From contig JADJQM010000001.1 of the NCBI GenBank assembly GCA_016712715.1, positions 1,259,001 through 1,323,000 of the forward strand: a DNA stretch of 64,000 nucleotides, read 5' to 3'. A program made the translations under genes and the position numbers. This DNA is from Rhodospirillaceae bacterium (lineage in GTDB: Bacteria > Pseudomonadota > Alphaproteobacteria > Dongiales > Dongiaceae). The notes below the pieces were generated by a model that did not search any database, was not told the origin of the DNA, and saw only the letters and a list, made by a program, of their open reading frames with translations. Below, piece after piece: positions 44,168 through 53,267 of this stretch (positions within the stretch are counted from its first letter, which is position 1; every line of letters starts with the position of its first letter).

Positions 44168-44857
44168 CTACTTCTCTTCCGCCATATCGCCAGGCACGCC
44201 ATAGGAAGGCGCCGCGTTGGGATCGAGCGCGCGGGTGATGTAGGCGTCCATCTGCGGCTGGAAATCCTCCCATAGCCGCTTCAGCGGCCGGATCGGGCTG
44301 TCGTCGCTCCAATCGATGCGGAGGTCGACCAGCGGCCAGCTCTGCTCATGGACGACCAGCAGCCCCGCCGAATGAACCGGCCCCATCTCACCGCCGGCGA
44401 CGATGCCGGCTTCGAGCCCCAACAGCAGGCGATCCGCGAGATGTCGCCCCTTTGATTGCGCAAAGGCCCGCGCCATGGCGGCGGGCACATCGGGGTTCTG
44501 CAGCAGATTGCCGGCCGCGATGCAATCCTCGCCCGGCGCCACATTGTGGGTGCCGAGCGTCTTTGCCCCCGACCAATGTGCCGTGTGCCCCTTGGCATCG
44601 ATCATCGTCACCTGGCGATGCTCCGGATGGGGTGCCGCTTTCATCAGCGCATTCATGGCCTCAGGGGCACTCATGCCCTTGGCCATCAGATCAAGGCCCT
44701 GATTGCCGAGGCGGGGATCCGTCACATTCTGAGTGGCGATCGCCCCCACCCCGGCGCGCGCCCAGGGACAGCGCGAGGCGACCGCGATCGACGAGGTCGT
44801 GATCGCGACACCGAACATACCGGTCTCGGCGCAGCGGCCGACAAGCGAAAAGGTCAT
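44168..44857 (-). CDS. DUF1028-family protein
   Basis: The ATG at 44857 (MTFSLVGRCAETGMFGVAI) gives 229 aa, the usual size of the family (PF06267). Other family parts are ARAGVGAIATQNVTDPRLG, EDCIAAGNLL and VVHEQSWPLVDLRIDWSDD. The family has an Ntn-hydrolase-like appearance and often lies next to RidA and amidase genes, but no reaction is established. Here it follows RidA after 14 bp. Part of its 3' end is duplicated at 42827. Confidence 0.88.
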   Translation of the reverse strand: MTFSLVGRCAETGMFGVAITTSSIAVASRCPWARAGVGAIATQNVTDPRLGNQGLDLMAKGMSAPEAMNALMKAAPHPEHRQVTMIDAKGHTAHWSGAKTLGTHNVAPGEDCIAAGNLLQNPDVPAAMARAFAQSKGRHLADRLLLGLEAGIVAGGEMGPVHSAGLLVVHEQSWPLVDLRIDWSDDSPIRPLKRLWEDFQPQMDAYITRALDPNAAPSYGVPGDMAEEK

Positions 44858-44871
44858 GCGAGGCAGCGTCC

Positions 44872-45398
44872 CTATTTGGTCTTGCGGGCCGCCCTTTTCT
44901 TTGCAGTCTTTTTGGCGCGGTCCGCCTTGTCGGCGGTGTCCTTCCACTGCAACGAGGCGGGCGGCTCTTCCAGTTTCTTCATACGACTTTCCGGGATCAC
45001 CGCATAGGCGTCGATTTCCATGACCCATTCCGGGCGGGCCAGCCCCTGGACCACCAGACCGGTCGAGACCGGATAGACCCCCTTCAACCATTTGCCGACG
45101 ACCTTGTAGACCGCCTCGCGATAACGGGGGTCGGTGATGTAGACGACGATCTTGCAGATATCGGCCAGCTTCCCGCCCTGCTCTTCCAGCAGCTGCTTGA
45201 CGTTACGCATCGCCTGCTCGCTTTGCTGGGTCGCATTGCCGACGCCGACCATCGACCCGTCCAGCGCCTGGCCGACCTGGCCGCGCAAGAAGATTGTATT
45301 GCCAGCCTGACCGACATCGAAAGATCGTTGTCGAGACTCTGCTCGGGATAGGTCTTCTTGGTGTTGAACTTGCGCAAACGTACGTGGCTATAGGTCAT
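44872..45398 (-). pseudogene. RidA-family enamine/imine deaminase, frame broken
   Basis: The N-terminus (MTYSHVRLRKFNTKKTYPEQ, start 45398) and the body (LRGQVGQALDGSMVGVGNATQQ...EWVMEIDAYAVIPESR) lie in different frames that meet near 45315. The span is one base short of a codon multiple. The arginine that binds the substrate carboxylate in archetypal RidA seems absent (YPVSTGLVVQGL in that region), so it may belong to a divergent Rid subgroup. A Lys-rich tail of about 25 residues is unusual. It lies between the HpaB-like and DUF1028 genes in one operon. Confidence 0.8.
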
Positions 45399-45402
45399 TG
45401 TC

Positions 45403-46869
45403 TTACTTCTTCTTCCACTGGTCCATGACGCGGTCCGACAGGCCGGCGCAATCCTTCACATATTCCAGCGCGCTCGACATGTCGAAGTTCATATAGATAT
45501 GATTGAGGTGTGCAAAGGGCGGCGATTGGGCAAACAGCTCGAAGGTTACCATATGTCCGGCGCGGTCTGAATTGAGGAGGTCGCGGGCAAAGGCCAGCAA
45601 GCGGCGGCGGTCATCCGCCTGCCAGAACTCGTTGATCGTATAATACTTGTCCATCCAGGGCTTGATGTCCGGATTGTCGAAAGTAGCCTTGCTGGGCGTC
45701 ACGCAGATCTGCCCACCGCACAATTCGCGGGCTAGCTGCATCATCGCCGGCAGTTGATTGATCGCCGCATGGCGCCCGGTATAGAGCAGCGACGGGTTCG
45801 GCATCAACAAGCCGCCCGGGCTTGGCTGCGCCATGGTGATCGCCGCGGTAAGATGGGCGTTGATCATCTCGCGGTACTGGATCAGCAGCGCCAGCTTCTC
45901 GCGCACCGCAGGCTGCGCATCGAGGCCGGTCTGCTTGGCGTTGAACGCCGCCGCCCCCAGCATCATGTCGGCAATATAGAGCAGCCGCAGCGTATAGGGA
46001 TAGGCACTGTAGCGATGCAGCGTGCCGCGGATATAGGCGGCAGCGCGCGTGTGGCGATGGAACAGCACGTTCTCCCACGGCACGAACACGTCGTCGAAAA
46101 TCAGCAGCGTGTCTACTTCATCTGCGCGGTTGGAGAGCGGATAGTCATCGGCCGATGCCCGGCCGGTGAAGCCGGAACGGCAGATATGCTTCAATCCAGG
46201 CGAGCCCATGTCGCAGATGAAGCCCAGCGCGTAATCGCTGAGCTTATCATCACCCCAATTGGCAATGGTGGGCTTCACGAAGGCCTGGTTGGCATAGGCG
46301 GCCGCCGTTTCGTATTTGGCGCCACGCACGATGATGCCGGCATCGGTCTCCTTGACCAGATGCAGCAGCATGTCCGGGTCCTGATCCTGCGGCCGCTTCG
46401 ACCGGTCGCCCTTGGGGTCGGTATTGGCAGAGACGTGGAAGGTGTCCGACTGCAGCACATGCTGGATGTGATGCTCGATATTCTTCGAGAACTGCGGATC
46501 GACCTCGTTCAAGACATCGCGCCCGTCATAGAGCGACCACATCTCGCCCACCGTCTCGTCGCCGACGCGGACCGCATAGCCTTTGATGTCGCGCATCACC
46601 GTATCAATGGCGCGCCGCTTGGCATGCCAATCATCCTGGGTGTGCGGCAGCTTGTAGCCGATGCAGTTCTCCTCGCCGGTCTTCTCGTCGCGATAAGCCA
46701 TGACCTCCTTGGTCTTGGCCTCATGCGCCATGTCATAAATCCGGGCCCGGATATCGACGATCGGCTTGAAGGCTGGATGCGAAGCCACATCCTTCACCTT
46801 CTCGCCGTCGATCCAGACGTTGCGACCGTCCTTCAGACTGTCGCGATACTGATCACCTGACCGCAGCAT
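45403..46869 (-). CDS. HpaB/PvcC-type flavin-dependent monooxygenase
   Basis: The ATG at 46869 sits 8 bp after a GGGGG site, better placed than the ATG at 46875. The 488-aa protein resembles 4-hydroxyphenylacetate 3-monooxygenase large subunits: RSGDQYRDSLKDGRNVWIDG at the start, then DTFHVSANTDPKGDRSK, FDDVFVPWENV and ARELCGGQICVTPS. Such enzymes use FADH2 from a separate reductase to hydroxylate phenols. No reductase is next to it. The downstream RidA and DUF1028 genes suggest a pathway with an unstable imine or amide intermediate. Confidence 0.88.
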   Translation of the reverse strand: MLRSGDQYRDSLKDGRNVWIDGEKVKDVASHPAFKPIVDIRARIYDMAHEAKTKEVMAYRDEKTGEENCIGYKLPHTQDDWHAKRRAIDTVMRDIKGYAVRVGDETVGEMWSLYDGRDVLNEVDPQFSKNIEHHIQHVLQSDTFHVSANTDPKGDRSKRPQDQDPDMLLHLVKETDAGIIVRGAKYETAAAYANQAFVKPTIANWGDDKLSDYALGFICDMGSPGLKHICRSGFTGRASADDYPLSNRADEVDTLLIFDDVFVPWENVLFHRHTRAAAYIRGTLHRYSAYPYTLRLLYIADMMLGAAAFNAKQTGLDAQPAVREKLALLIQYREMINAHLTAAITMAQPSPGGLLMPNPSLLYTGRHAAINQLPAMMQLARELCGGQICVTPSKATFDNPDIKPWMDKYYTINEFWQADDRRRLLAFARDLLNSDRAGHMVTFELFAQSPPFAHLNHIYMNFDMSSALEYVKDCAGLSDRVMDQWKKK

Positions 46870-46979
46870 GCACATTCCCCCATTTCGGCGTCACGCCCGA
46901 CTCCGCTCGCCTCCATCTTGCGCAGAGGGCTCAGCAATGAGAAAATATTTTTATCTGTCGAATTGGATCGGATTTATTG

Positions 46980-47876
46980 ATGCCATTTACCCTGAAACAG
47001 CTGCGCTATTTTGTGGCCACCGCCGAAACCGGCAGTGTCACTCTGGCCGCCCAACGGGTGAACATCTCGCAACCCTCTGTTTCGGCAGCGATTGCCGAGC
47101 TCGAAAGCCGCTTCGGGGTCGATCTCTTCGTGCGCCACCATGCCCAGGGGCTGAGCCTCACCGCCGCCGGGCGCGAATTGCTGACCGACGCCAAGAGCCT
47201 GCTGGATCACGCCGACGATGTGCGCCTCGGCGCCATGGGCCTGGGACAGGACGTGGCGGGCGAGCTCCATATCGGCTGCTTCCAGACCGTGGCACCTTTG
47301 GTCCTGCCGCGCCTCATCGGCGCCCTCGCGGCCGACCATCCAGAAATCAGCGTGAAGCTCCACGAGCATCACGTACAGGGTGTCCTCGATGGCCTGCGCG
47401 CCGGCGAGTTTGAATTTGCCCTCACCTACGACCTTGGCCTCGATGACGATATCGAGTTCGATGCGCTCACTGAGGTCCCGCTGCATTGCATCCTGGCAAA
47501 GGACCATCCGCTGGCGCAGAAGAGCGCCGTCGCCATCGCCGACCTTATAGCCTACCCGATGGTGCTCCTCGCTTTGCCGCACAGCCGCGACTATTTCCTT
47601 TCGATCATCTACGGCCTCGGCCTGCAGCCGCGCGTCGCCTATGAGACGCCGAGCTTCGAGATGGTGCGCGGCCTCGTCGCCAATTCCGATTCCTTTTCGA
47701 TCATGCATTCGCGACCTTTGAGCGACTGGTCGCTGGATGGCCGGCAGCTCGTCTTCCCGCCGATCAAGGAGAAGCTGCGCCCGACGCGATTAAGCTTAGC
47801 GCGGTTGAAGAAGCTCCGCCCAACCAAGCGGGCACTCGCCTTCTCAGAACTCTGCCGTATTCATTTCGCCAAGTAA
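46980..47876 (+). CDS. LysR-family transcriptional regulator
   Basis: The ATG at 46980 begins MPFTLKQLRYFVATAETGSV, followed by the HTH (LAAQRVNISQPSVSAAIAEL) and the effector domain (ELHIGCFQTVAPLVLPRLIGAL). It is divergent from the HpaB-like operon, with about 100 bp between, so it is probably its activator. Confidence 0.92.
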   Translation: MPFTLKQLRYFVATAETGSVTLAAQRVNISQPSVSAAIAELESRFGVDLFVRHHAQGLSLTAAGRELLTDAKSLLDHADDVRLGAMGLGQDVAGELHIGCFQTVAPLVLPRLIGALAADHPEISVKLHEHHVQGVLDGLRAGEFEFALTYDLGLDDDIEFDALTEVPLHCILAKDHPLAQKSAVAIADLIAYPMVLLALPHSRDYFLSIIYGLGLQPRVAYETPSFEMVRGLVANSDSFSIMHSRPLSDWSLDGRQLVFPPIKEKLRPTRLSLARLKKLRPTKRALAFSELCRIHFAK

Positions 47877-48214
47877 GAAGCCTGATCTTGGTTAAGATCG
47901 CGGGCCATCCAGCGTAGGCGACCTCTCCGTCACGTCCCGCTAATGGTATGCCTGCTACCCTCCGCCCCAGCTTGTTGTGCGAATGGTCGAATTTTGCGCA
48001 TGCGAAGGCGCATCCCCATCGTGTTGATCCGACAGCAAAAGTTAACACCATCTTTACTTTCCTTTATGCCGCGCATACTTTCGCCCATCCGATTGGCGGG
48101 AAATCGACCGATTGAGTCGGCAAGGGGCCGCATCCATCCGGATGCGGTTCTGGTCAGCGTGGAGCCAACGGCGGGGAGTGCCGCCGCGCAAGACCGCAAA
48201 CTGAGGGGGTTTAC
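47877..48214. promoter_or_regulatory. Long leader/promoter region of the APC permease gene
   Basis: No gene is supported here. A perfect hairpin CCGCATCC-ATCC-GGATGCGG lies at 48128-48147 and a GAGGGGG ribosome-binding site precedes the start at 48215. I do not recognise a known riboswitch in it. Confidence 0.35.
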
Positions 48215-49765
48215 ATGTCTATTCCTAGTCATCACGACGAGGACTCAAAAGTCCTCCACAGCATGGGTTATTCCCAAGAGCTGTCCCGCCGCATGGGCGG
48301 CTTCCAGAACTTCGCCATCTCGTTCTCGATCATCTGCATCCTCGCCGGCGGTATCGGCGCTTACGGCGTCGCCTTCGGCGCCGGTGGCGGTGGCTCGATC
48401 GGTATCGGCTGGCTGGTCGGTTCGTTCTTCGCCCTTGTCGTCGCAGCGTCGATGGGCCAGATCGCATCCGCCTATCCGACCGCAGGCGGCCTCTACCATT
48501 GGGGTTCGATCCTCGGCGGCAAAGGCTGGGGCTGGGCCACGGCTTGGCTCAACCTGCTCGGCCTGCTGTTCGTCGTTTCCTCGGTGAACTACGGCGTCTA
48601 TCTGTTGCTGCGCGACCTCGTCCTGGTCGGCATCTTCGGCATGGACCCGGCCACCTTCACCGGCACGCATCTGATTGTTGCGGTGGCCCTGATCACACTG
48701 CTCCAGGCGAGCCTCAATTATGTCGGCATCAAGGGCACCAGGGTCCTGACCGACTTCTCGGGCTATCTGATCCTCGGTGTTTCGATCGTCCTGATCGCGA
48801 GCTTCATCTTCGGCTCCTCGGTGCCGATGGATTTCTCGCGTATCGTGACCTTCACCAACAACACTGGTGAACCCGGTGCCAACATGTGGCCAGTCACGAA
48901 CAGTTTGTTCTTCGCCTTCGTGCTCGGCCTGCTGCATGTCTGCTACACGATCACCGGTTTCGACGCGTCGGCCCATACCTCGGAAGAAACCCGGGATGCC
49001 CAGCGCGCCGTCCCGCGCGGTATGCTGACCTCGGTGTTCTGGTCGGCCGTGTTCGGTTGGCTGCTTGTTGTGTCCGTCCTGCTCGCTATGCCGGACACGA
49101 CCGAAGGTGCCAAGCAGGGTTGGTCAGTGTTCTATTGGACGCTGGATTCGACCTCGATCCCGTCCTGGCTGAAGAGCTTCTTGGGCGTCGGCATCGTCGT
49201 TGCCAACTTCTTGTGTGCCTTGGCCGGCATGACCTCGCTCTCGCGCATGATCTATGCGTTCGCGCGTGATGGCGGCATTCCGGGTTGCTCCAAGATGCTG
49301 CGCAAGGTGAGTGCGAAACACCGCACGCCGGGTGCTGCGATCTGGGTCGGCGCCGGGCTGTGCTTCCTGCTCGGCCTGCTCGCCGGCAACAACGAAAAGG
49401 CCTACATCATCCTGGCCTCGGGCTGCGCGGTGTTCCTCTATGTCTCCTACATCATGCCGATCGGCGCGGGTCTCCTCGCCGAAGGTAAGAGTTGGACAAA
49501 GAAGGGCCCGTTCAATCTCGGCGTCTGGTCGAAGCCGATCGCTCTCATCGCCATCATCGGCGGTGCGATCCTCGCCTTCGTCGGTTTCCAGGAGCCCTAC
49601 CAGTTGGTTGGCTACTTCCTGGCCGGTACGATCGTCGCCTTGATCGTGATCTGGTTTGCCTTTGAGAAGAGCCGGTTCCCCGGCCCGCCGCTCACCGAAG
49701 CGGACGTCAAGGCCCGCCAGGCCGATATCGCCCGCGAAGAAGCGGCGATCGCTGCCGGCGAATAA
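48215..49765 (+). CDS. APC-superfamily amino-acid permease
   Basis: The 516-aa protein has about 12 TM helices. The N-terminus GYSQELSRRMGGFQNFAISFSIICILAGG is typical of the amino acid/choline transporter branch. Further parts are YPTAGGLYHWGSILGG, HTSEETRDAQRAVPRGML and LSRMIYAFARDGGIPG. It probably imports an amino acid or amine. A terminator separates it from the riboswitch-controlled genes downstream, so it is its own unit. Confidence 0.93.
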   Translation: MSIPSHHDEDSKVLHSMGYSQELSRRMGGFQNFAISFSIICILAGGIGAYGVAFGAGGGGSIGIGWLVGSFFALVVAASMGQIASAYPTAGGLYHWGSILGGKGWGWATAWLNLLGLLFVVSSVNYGVYLLLRDLVLVGIFGMDPATFTGTHLIVAVALITLLQASLNYVGIKGTRVLTDFSGYLILGVSIVLIASFIFGSSVPMDFSRIVTFTNNTGEPGANMWPVTNSLFFAFVLGLLHVCYTITGFDASAHTSEETRDAQRAVPRGMLTSVFWSAVFGWLLVVSVLLAMPDTTEGAKQGWSVFYWTLDSTSIPSWLKSFLGVGIVVANFLCALAGMTSLSRMIYAFARDGGIPGCSKMLRKVSAKHRTPGAAIWVGAGLCFLLGLLAGNNEKAYIILASGCAVFLYVSYIMPIGAGLLAEGKSWTKKGPFNLGVWSKPIALIAIIGGAILAFVGFQEPYQLVGYFLAGTIVALIVIWFAFEKSRFPGPPLTEADVKARQADIAREEAAIAAGE

Positions 49766-49791
49766 ATCCACAACAGTTCCACAAACCATCT

Positions 49792-49822
49792 GGGGCGGCG
49801 GTGCAAACTGCCGCCCCTTTTC
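49792..49822 (+). terminator. Rho-independent terminator after the APC permease gene
   Basis: Arms GGGGCGGC (49792-49799) and GCCGCCCC (49810-49817) are followed directly by TTTTCCTTTTT. Confidence 0.85.
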
Positions 49823-49879
49823 CTTTTTCGGCTTGACCTTTCCACAGGGCAATCACACACTCCGCGCGCACAATCCTCC

Positions 49880-50095
49880 GACCTCGGGAGAGACTGGCAC
49901 GGCCGCATTTCTCTGTGCGGTCGGTTCGGCGCCGAAGGAGCAACCGCCCCCGGAAACTCTCAGGCAAAAGGACCAGGTCGGAAAAGTCATCTCTGGAAAG
50001 CGGGCGACGGACGTCGTCGCCTCACCGACGGAGTAAACCGGGCCGTAGACTGGCCTCGGCGAATCTCTCAGGTCTCAAGGACAGAGGGGGGCTGA
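49880..50095 (+). ncRNA. Tandem glycine riboswitch
   Basis: Two successive aptamers are visible. The first has CGGGAGAGAC, CGCCGAAGGAGCAA and AAACTCTCAGGCAAAAGGACC (about 49882-49982). The second has TCTCTGGAAAGC, CACCGACGGAGTAAACC and AATCTCTCAGGTCTCAAGGACAG (about 49990-50092). These are the conserved cores of the glycine riboswitch. A short hairpin (CCGGC/GCCGG, 50096-50114) follows. It stands upstream of a glutamine-synthetase-family gene, not the usual glycine cleavage genes. Confidence 0.9.
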
Positions 50096-50224
50096 CCGGC
50101 TTTCATTGCGCCGGCCGCACCAACCCGACGTCGGGGAGCCACATCACTTCTTCCAAGACATCGTTGCCGCAAGCTTCAGCGCGGCCTAAATTCCAATTCA
50201 TGGATCCAACAGGGGGAACCACAA

Positions 50225-51598
50225 ATGCCGTTGAAACCGGAACAAGTCAAAACCATCGCTCAGGCCAAGAAGATCGTCGAGGAGCGCGGCCTCACGCATA
50301 TCAAGGTCGGCGTGTTCGATGGCGACGCCATCCTGCGCGGCAAATATATGTCGAAGGCGAAGTTCTTCTCGGCCCTCGAAAGCGGCTTCGGTTTCTGCGA
50401 CGTGATCCTGGGCTGGGACAACCAGGACCAGTTGATCGACGGCCTCAACTATACCGGCTGGCATACGGCTTATCCCGACGCCTGGGCGCGCATCATCCCG
50501 GAAACCTGCCGCGACCTGCCGATGGAAGATAACGGCCTCCTGTTCCTCTCGGAATTCGTCAACAAAGCGGAAGAGATCTGCGCGCGCGGGACCCTGCGCC
50601 GCGTCCTCGCCAAGGCCGCCAAGATGGGCTTCGATGTCTATTCGGCCCTCGAATTCGAATTCTTCATGTTCGACGAAACGCCGGAAAGCATCCGCGAGAA
50701 GAACTACAAGAACCTGACACCGATGACTCCCGGCTGGTTCGGCTATTCGGTCATCCGCAACTCCGTCTGGTCGGAGCTCTACCAGGACATTCTCGACATG
50801 TGCGAGAAGATGCGCATGCCGATCGAGGGCCTGCACACGGAGACCGGCCCGGGTGTGCTCGAAGCAGCGCTCGGCGTGACCTCGGCCCTCGAAGCCGCCG
50901 ATCGCGGCGCCCTCTTCAAGACCTTCATGAAAGTGCTGGCCCAGCGCCGCGGCCTGATGGCGACCTTCATGGCGAAATGGTCGAACTCCTATCCGGGCCA
51001 GTCGGGCCACATTCACATCTCGCTCAAAGGCAAGGACGGCAAGGCTGTCTTCCACGACCCGAAGAAGCCGCACAACATCTCCGACAAGATGCGCTGGTTC
51101 ATCGGTGGCCAGCAGACCCTGATGCCCGAGGTGCTCGGCATGGTCTCGCCCACCGTGAATTCCTATTCACGCCTCATCCCCGGCTTCTGGGCGCCCACCA
51201 ACGCCACCTGGGGTGTCGAGAACCGCACCTGCGCGCTCCGCGTCATTCCGGGTTCCGAGAAATCGCAGCGCGTGGAATACCGCATCGCCGCCGCCGATTG
51301 TAACCCCTACCTTGCGCTGGCAGCCGCGATCGGTTCCGGCCTCTACGGTATCGAAAACAAAATAGAACCGATGGCCCCCATCGTCGGCAATTCCTATGAA
51401 ATGAAGCACCCGGCCAAGCTCGATCTGCCGACGACGTTGTGGGACGCTGCCCAGCGTTTGCGCAAGTCGAAGGCTGCTCGCGAATTGTTCGGCGATGCTT
51501 TCGTTGAGCATCATGCCGGCACCCGTGAGCATGAGGAACGCGAGTTCCGCAAGGCGATCACCGACTGGGAATTGTCGCGCTACTTCGAAATCATCTGA
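50225..51598 (+). CDS. Glutamine synthetase family protein (gamma-glutamyl-amine ligase-like)
   Basis: The 457-aa protein has the GS catalytic domain: YSALEFEFFMFDE, TETGPGVLEAAL, SGHIHISLKG, NRTCALRVIPGSEKSQRVEYR and AADCNPYLALAAAIGSGLYGI. It differs from housekeeping GlnA (no Tyr adenylylation loop recognised) and is closer to PuuA-like ligases that glutamylate amines. The substrate could be glycine-related or a small amine, given the riboswitch upstream. A terminator lies 10 bp after the stop and an aldehyde dehydrogenase gene follows. Confidence 0.88.
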   Translation: MPLKPEQVKTIAQAKKIVEERGLTHIKVGVFDGDAILRGKYMSKAKFFSALESGFGFCDVILGWDNQDQLIDGLNYTGWHTAYPDAWARIIPETCRDLPMEDNGLLFLSEFVNKAEEICARGTLRRVLAKAAKMGFDVYSALEFEFFMFDETPESIREKNYKNLTPMTPGWFGYSVIRNSVWSELYQDILDMCEKMRMPIEGLHTETGPGVLEAALGVTSALEAADRGALFKTFMKVLAQRRGLMATFMAKWSNSYPGQSGHIHISLKGKDGKAVFHDPKKPHNISDKMRWFIGGQQTLMPEVLGMVSPTVNSYSRLIPGFWAPTNATWGVENRTCALRVIPGSEKSQRVEYRIAAADCNPYLALAAAIGSGLYGIENKIEPMAPIVGNSYEMKHPAKLDLPTTLWDAAQRLRKSKAARELFGDAFVEHHAGTREHEEREFRKAITDWELSRYFEII

Positions 51599-51608
51599 TC
51601 CCGCTAAG

Positions 51609-51650
51609 AGCGCCCGCCTTCCCTCACCGGAGCGCGGGCGCTTTTCTTTT
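51609..51650 (+). terminator. Rho-independent terminator after the GS-family gene
   Basis: Arms AGCGCCCGC (51609-51617) and GCGGGCGCT (51634-51642) are followed by TTTCTTTT. Confidence 0.85.
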
Positions 51651-51677
51651 GGTTTTAGCAAACTCCTGAGGTTACAC

Positions 51678-53069
51678 ATGGCCGCCACCCAGAAGACCAT
51701 CACGCCGATCGACAATTCCGTTTATGTCGAGCGCTCCTACAACACGCCGGCCGAAATCGCCGCGGTTCTGAAGAACGCCGCCAAGGCGCAAATCGAGTGG
51801 CGCAATACCTCGATCGCCGAGCGCGCGAAGATCCTGAACAAGGCGGTCGACGAATTCCTCAAGGGCAAGGACCGCCACGCCGAGGAAATCACCCGCCAGA
51901 TGGGCCGGCCGATCTCGCAGAGCCCGTTCGAGATGCGCGGCTTCGAGGAACGCGCCCGCTTCATGATCAACTTGGCCCCGGAAGCACTGGCCGATGTCAG
52001 CTTCACCGACAAACCCGGCTTCACCCGTGTCCTCCACCGCGAACCGCTCGGCGTCGTCTTCATCGTGGCACCGTGGAACTATCCCTATCTCACCTCGGTA
52101 AACGGCGTCGTGCCGGCGCTGATGGCCGGCAATGCCGTGGTCCTGAAGCACTCCGCCCAGACCCCACTTTGCGCCGAGGATTTCCAGCAGGCATTCGATG
52201 CCGCCGGTCTGCCGAAGGGCCTGTTCCAGCATCTCGTTCTCACCCATGACGACACGGCAAAAGTTATCGCCGCCCCGGAAGTGGCGTACGTGAACTTTAC
52301 TGGCTCGGTTGCCGGCGGCCATGCCGTGCAGCAGGCGGCACTCGGCAAGTTCATGGGGATGGGCCTTGAACTTGGCGGCAAGGACCCGGCTTACGTCCGC
52401 GCCGATGCCAACCTTGCCCATGCGGTCGAAAACCTGGTCGATGGTGCCATGTTCAATTCCGGCCAATGCTGCTGCGCCATCGAACGCATCTATGTGCATG
52501 AGAGCCTTTACGACAAGTTTGTCGACGGCTTTGTTGATTTGACCAAGAAGTACAAGCTCGGCAACCCACTCGACACCGCGACCAATCTTGGGCCGATGGT
52601 ACGGACCTCGGCCGCTGAGTTCGTGCGCGGCCAAGTGGCCGATGCGGTTCGCCAAGGCGCCAAGGCCCTCATCGACACCAAGCTGTTTCCGGCCGACAAG
52701 GCAGGGACGCCCTATGTGGCACCGCAGGTGCTGGTCAATGTCGATCATTCCATGTCGGTGATGTCGGAAGAAAGCTTCGGCCCGGTCATCGGCATCATGA
52801 AGGTGAAGAACGACGACGAAGCCGTGAAGCTGATGAACGACAGCAAATACGGCCTCACCGCGGCCTTGTGGACCTCCGACGAAATCGCCGCACGCAAGAT
52901 CGGCAATGAGCTTGAAACCGGCACGGTCTTCATGAATCGCTGCGACTATCTCGACCCGGCCCTGGCCTGGGTCGGCGTCAAGGATTCCGGCCGCGGCGCA
53001 ACATTGTCCCGTGTCGGCTACGAAATGCTGACCCGGCCGAAATCCTTCCACTTCCGCACCCAGATCTGA
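51678..53069 (+). CDS. Aldehyde dehydrogenase (NAD(P)-dependent)
   Basis: The ATG at 51678 follows a TGAGG site and gives 463 aa. Motifs are APWNYPYL, YVNFTGSVAGG, the catalytic Glu in LELGGKDPAY and the catalytic Cys in FNSGQCCCAIERIYVHE. It is close in size to succinate-semialdehyde dehydrogenases and PuuC-like enzymes. With a GS-like ligase upstream it would suit a gamma-glutamylated amine route, but no dedicated hydrolase is seen. Confidence 0.9.
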   Translation: MAATQKTITPIDNSVYVERSYNTPAEIAAVLKNAAKAQIEWRNTSIAERAKILNKAVDEFLKGKDRHAEEITRQMGRPISQSPFEMRGFEERARFMINLAPEALADVSFTDKPGFTRVLHREPLGVVFIVAPWNYPYLTSVNGVVPALMAGNAVVLKHSAQTPLCAEDFQQAFDAAGLPKGLFQHLVLTHDDTAKVIAAPEVAYVNFTGSVAGGHAVQQAALGKFMGMGLELGGKDPAYVRADANLAHAVENLVDGAMFNSGQCCCAIERIYVHESLYDKFVDGFVDLTKKYKLGNPLDTATNLGPMVRTSAAEFVRGQVADAVRQGAKALIDTKLFPADKAGTPYVAPQVLVNVDHSMSVMSEESFGPVIGIMKVKNDDEAVKLMNDSKYGLTAALWTSDEIAARKIGNELETGTVFMNRCDYLDPALAWVGVKDSGRGATLSRVGYEMLTRPKSFHFRTQI

Positions 53070-53077
53070 GCTAGAAG

Positions 53078-53184
53078 CCCCTCACTCCAACCCCTCTCCC
53101 CATTTCATGGGGCGGGGGGCTTGAAAGCGAGCACGATCGAGCCCCCCCTCGCCCCGCTTGCGGGGAGAGGGCCGGGGTGAGGAG
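53078..53184. repeat. Large intergenic palindrome (REP-like)
   Basis: CCCCTCACTCCAACCCCTC at the left pairs with GAGAGGGCCGGGGTGAGG at the right. Inner arms (53109-53122 and 53140-53155) also pair. Such CCCCTCAC/GTGAGG palindromes are common between genes in high-GC proteobacteria and could act as terminators. Confidence 0.65.
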
Positions 53185-53267
53185 TTCTTCTCATGTCGCA
53201 AGACTCTGGCGCGTGATTTCTTTTCCTAGGCGTGGCACACTCCCTCCCAAGCAGGGGATGGCGGGTT

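Noticed and set aside
47877..48214. Possible riboswitch before the APC permease gene
   Set aside because: Only a simple hairpin is evident and no conserved aptamer core is recognisable.
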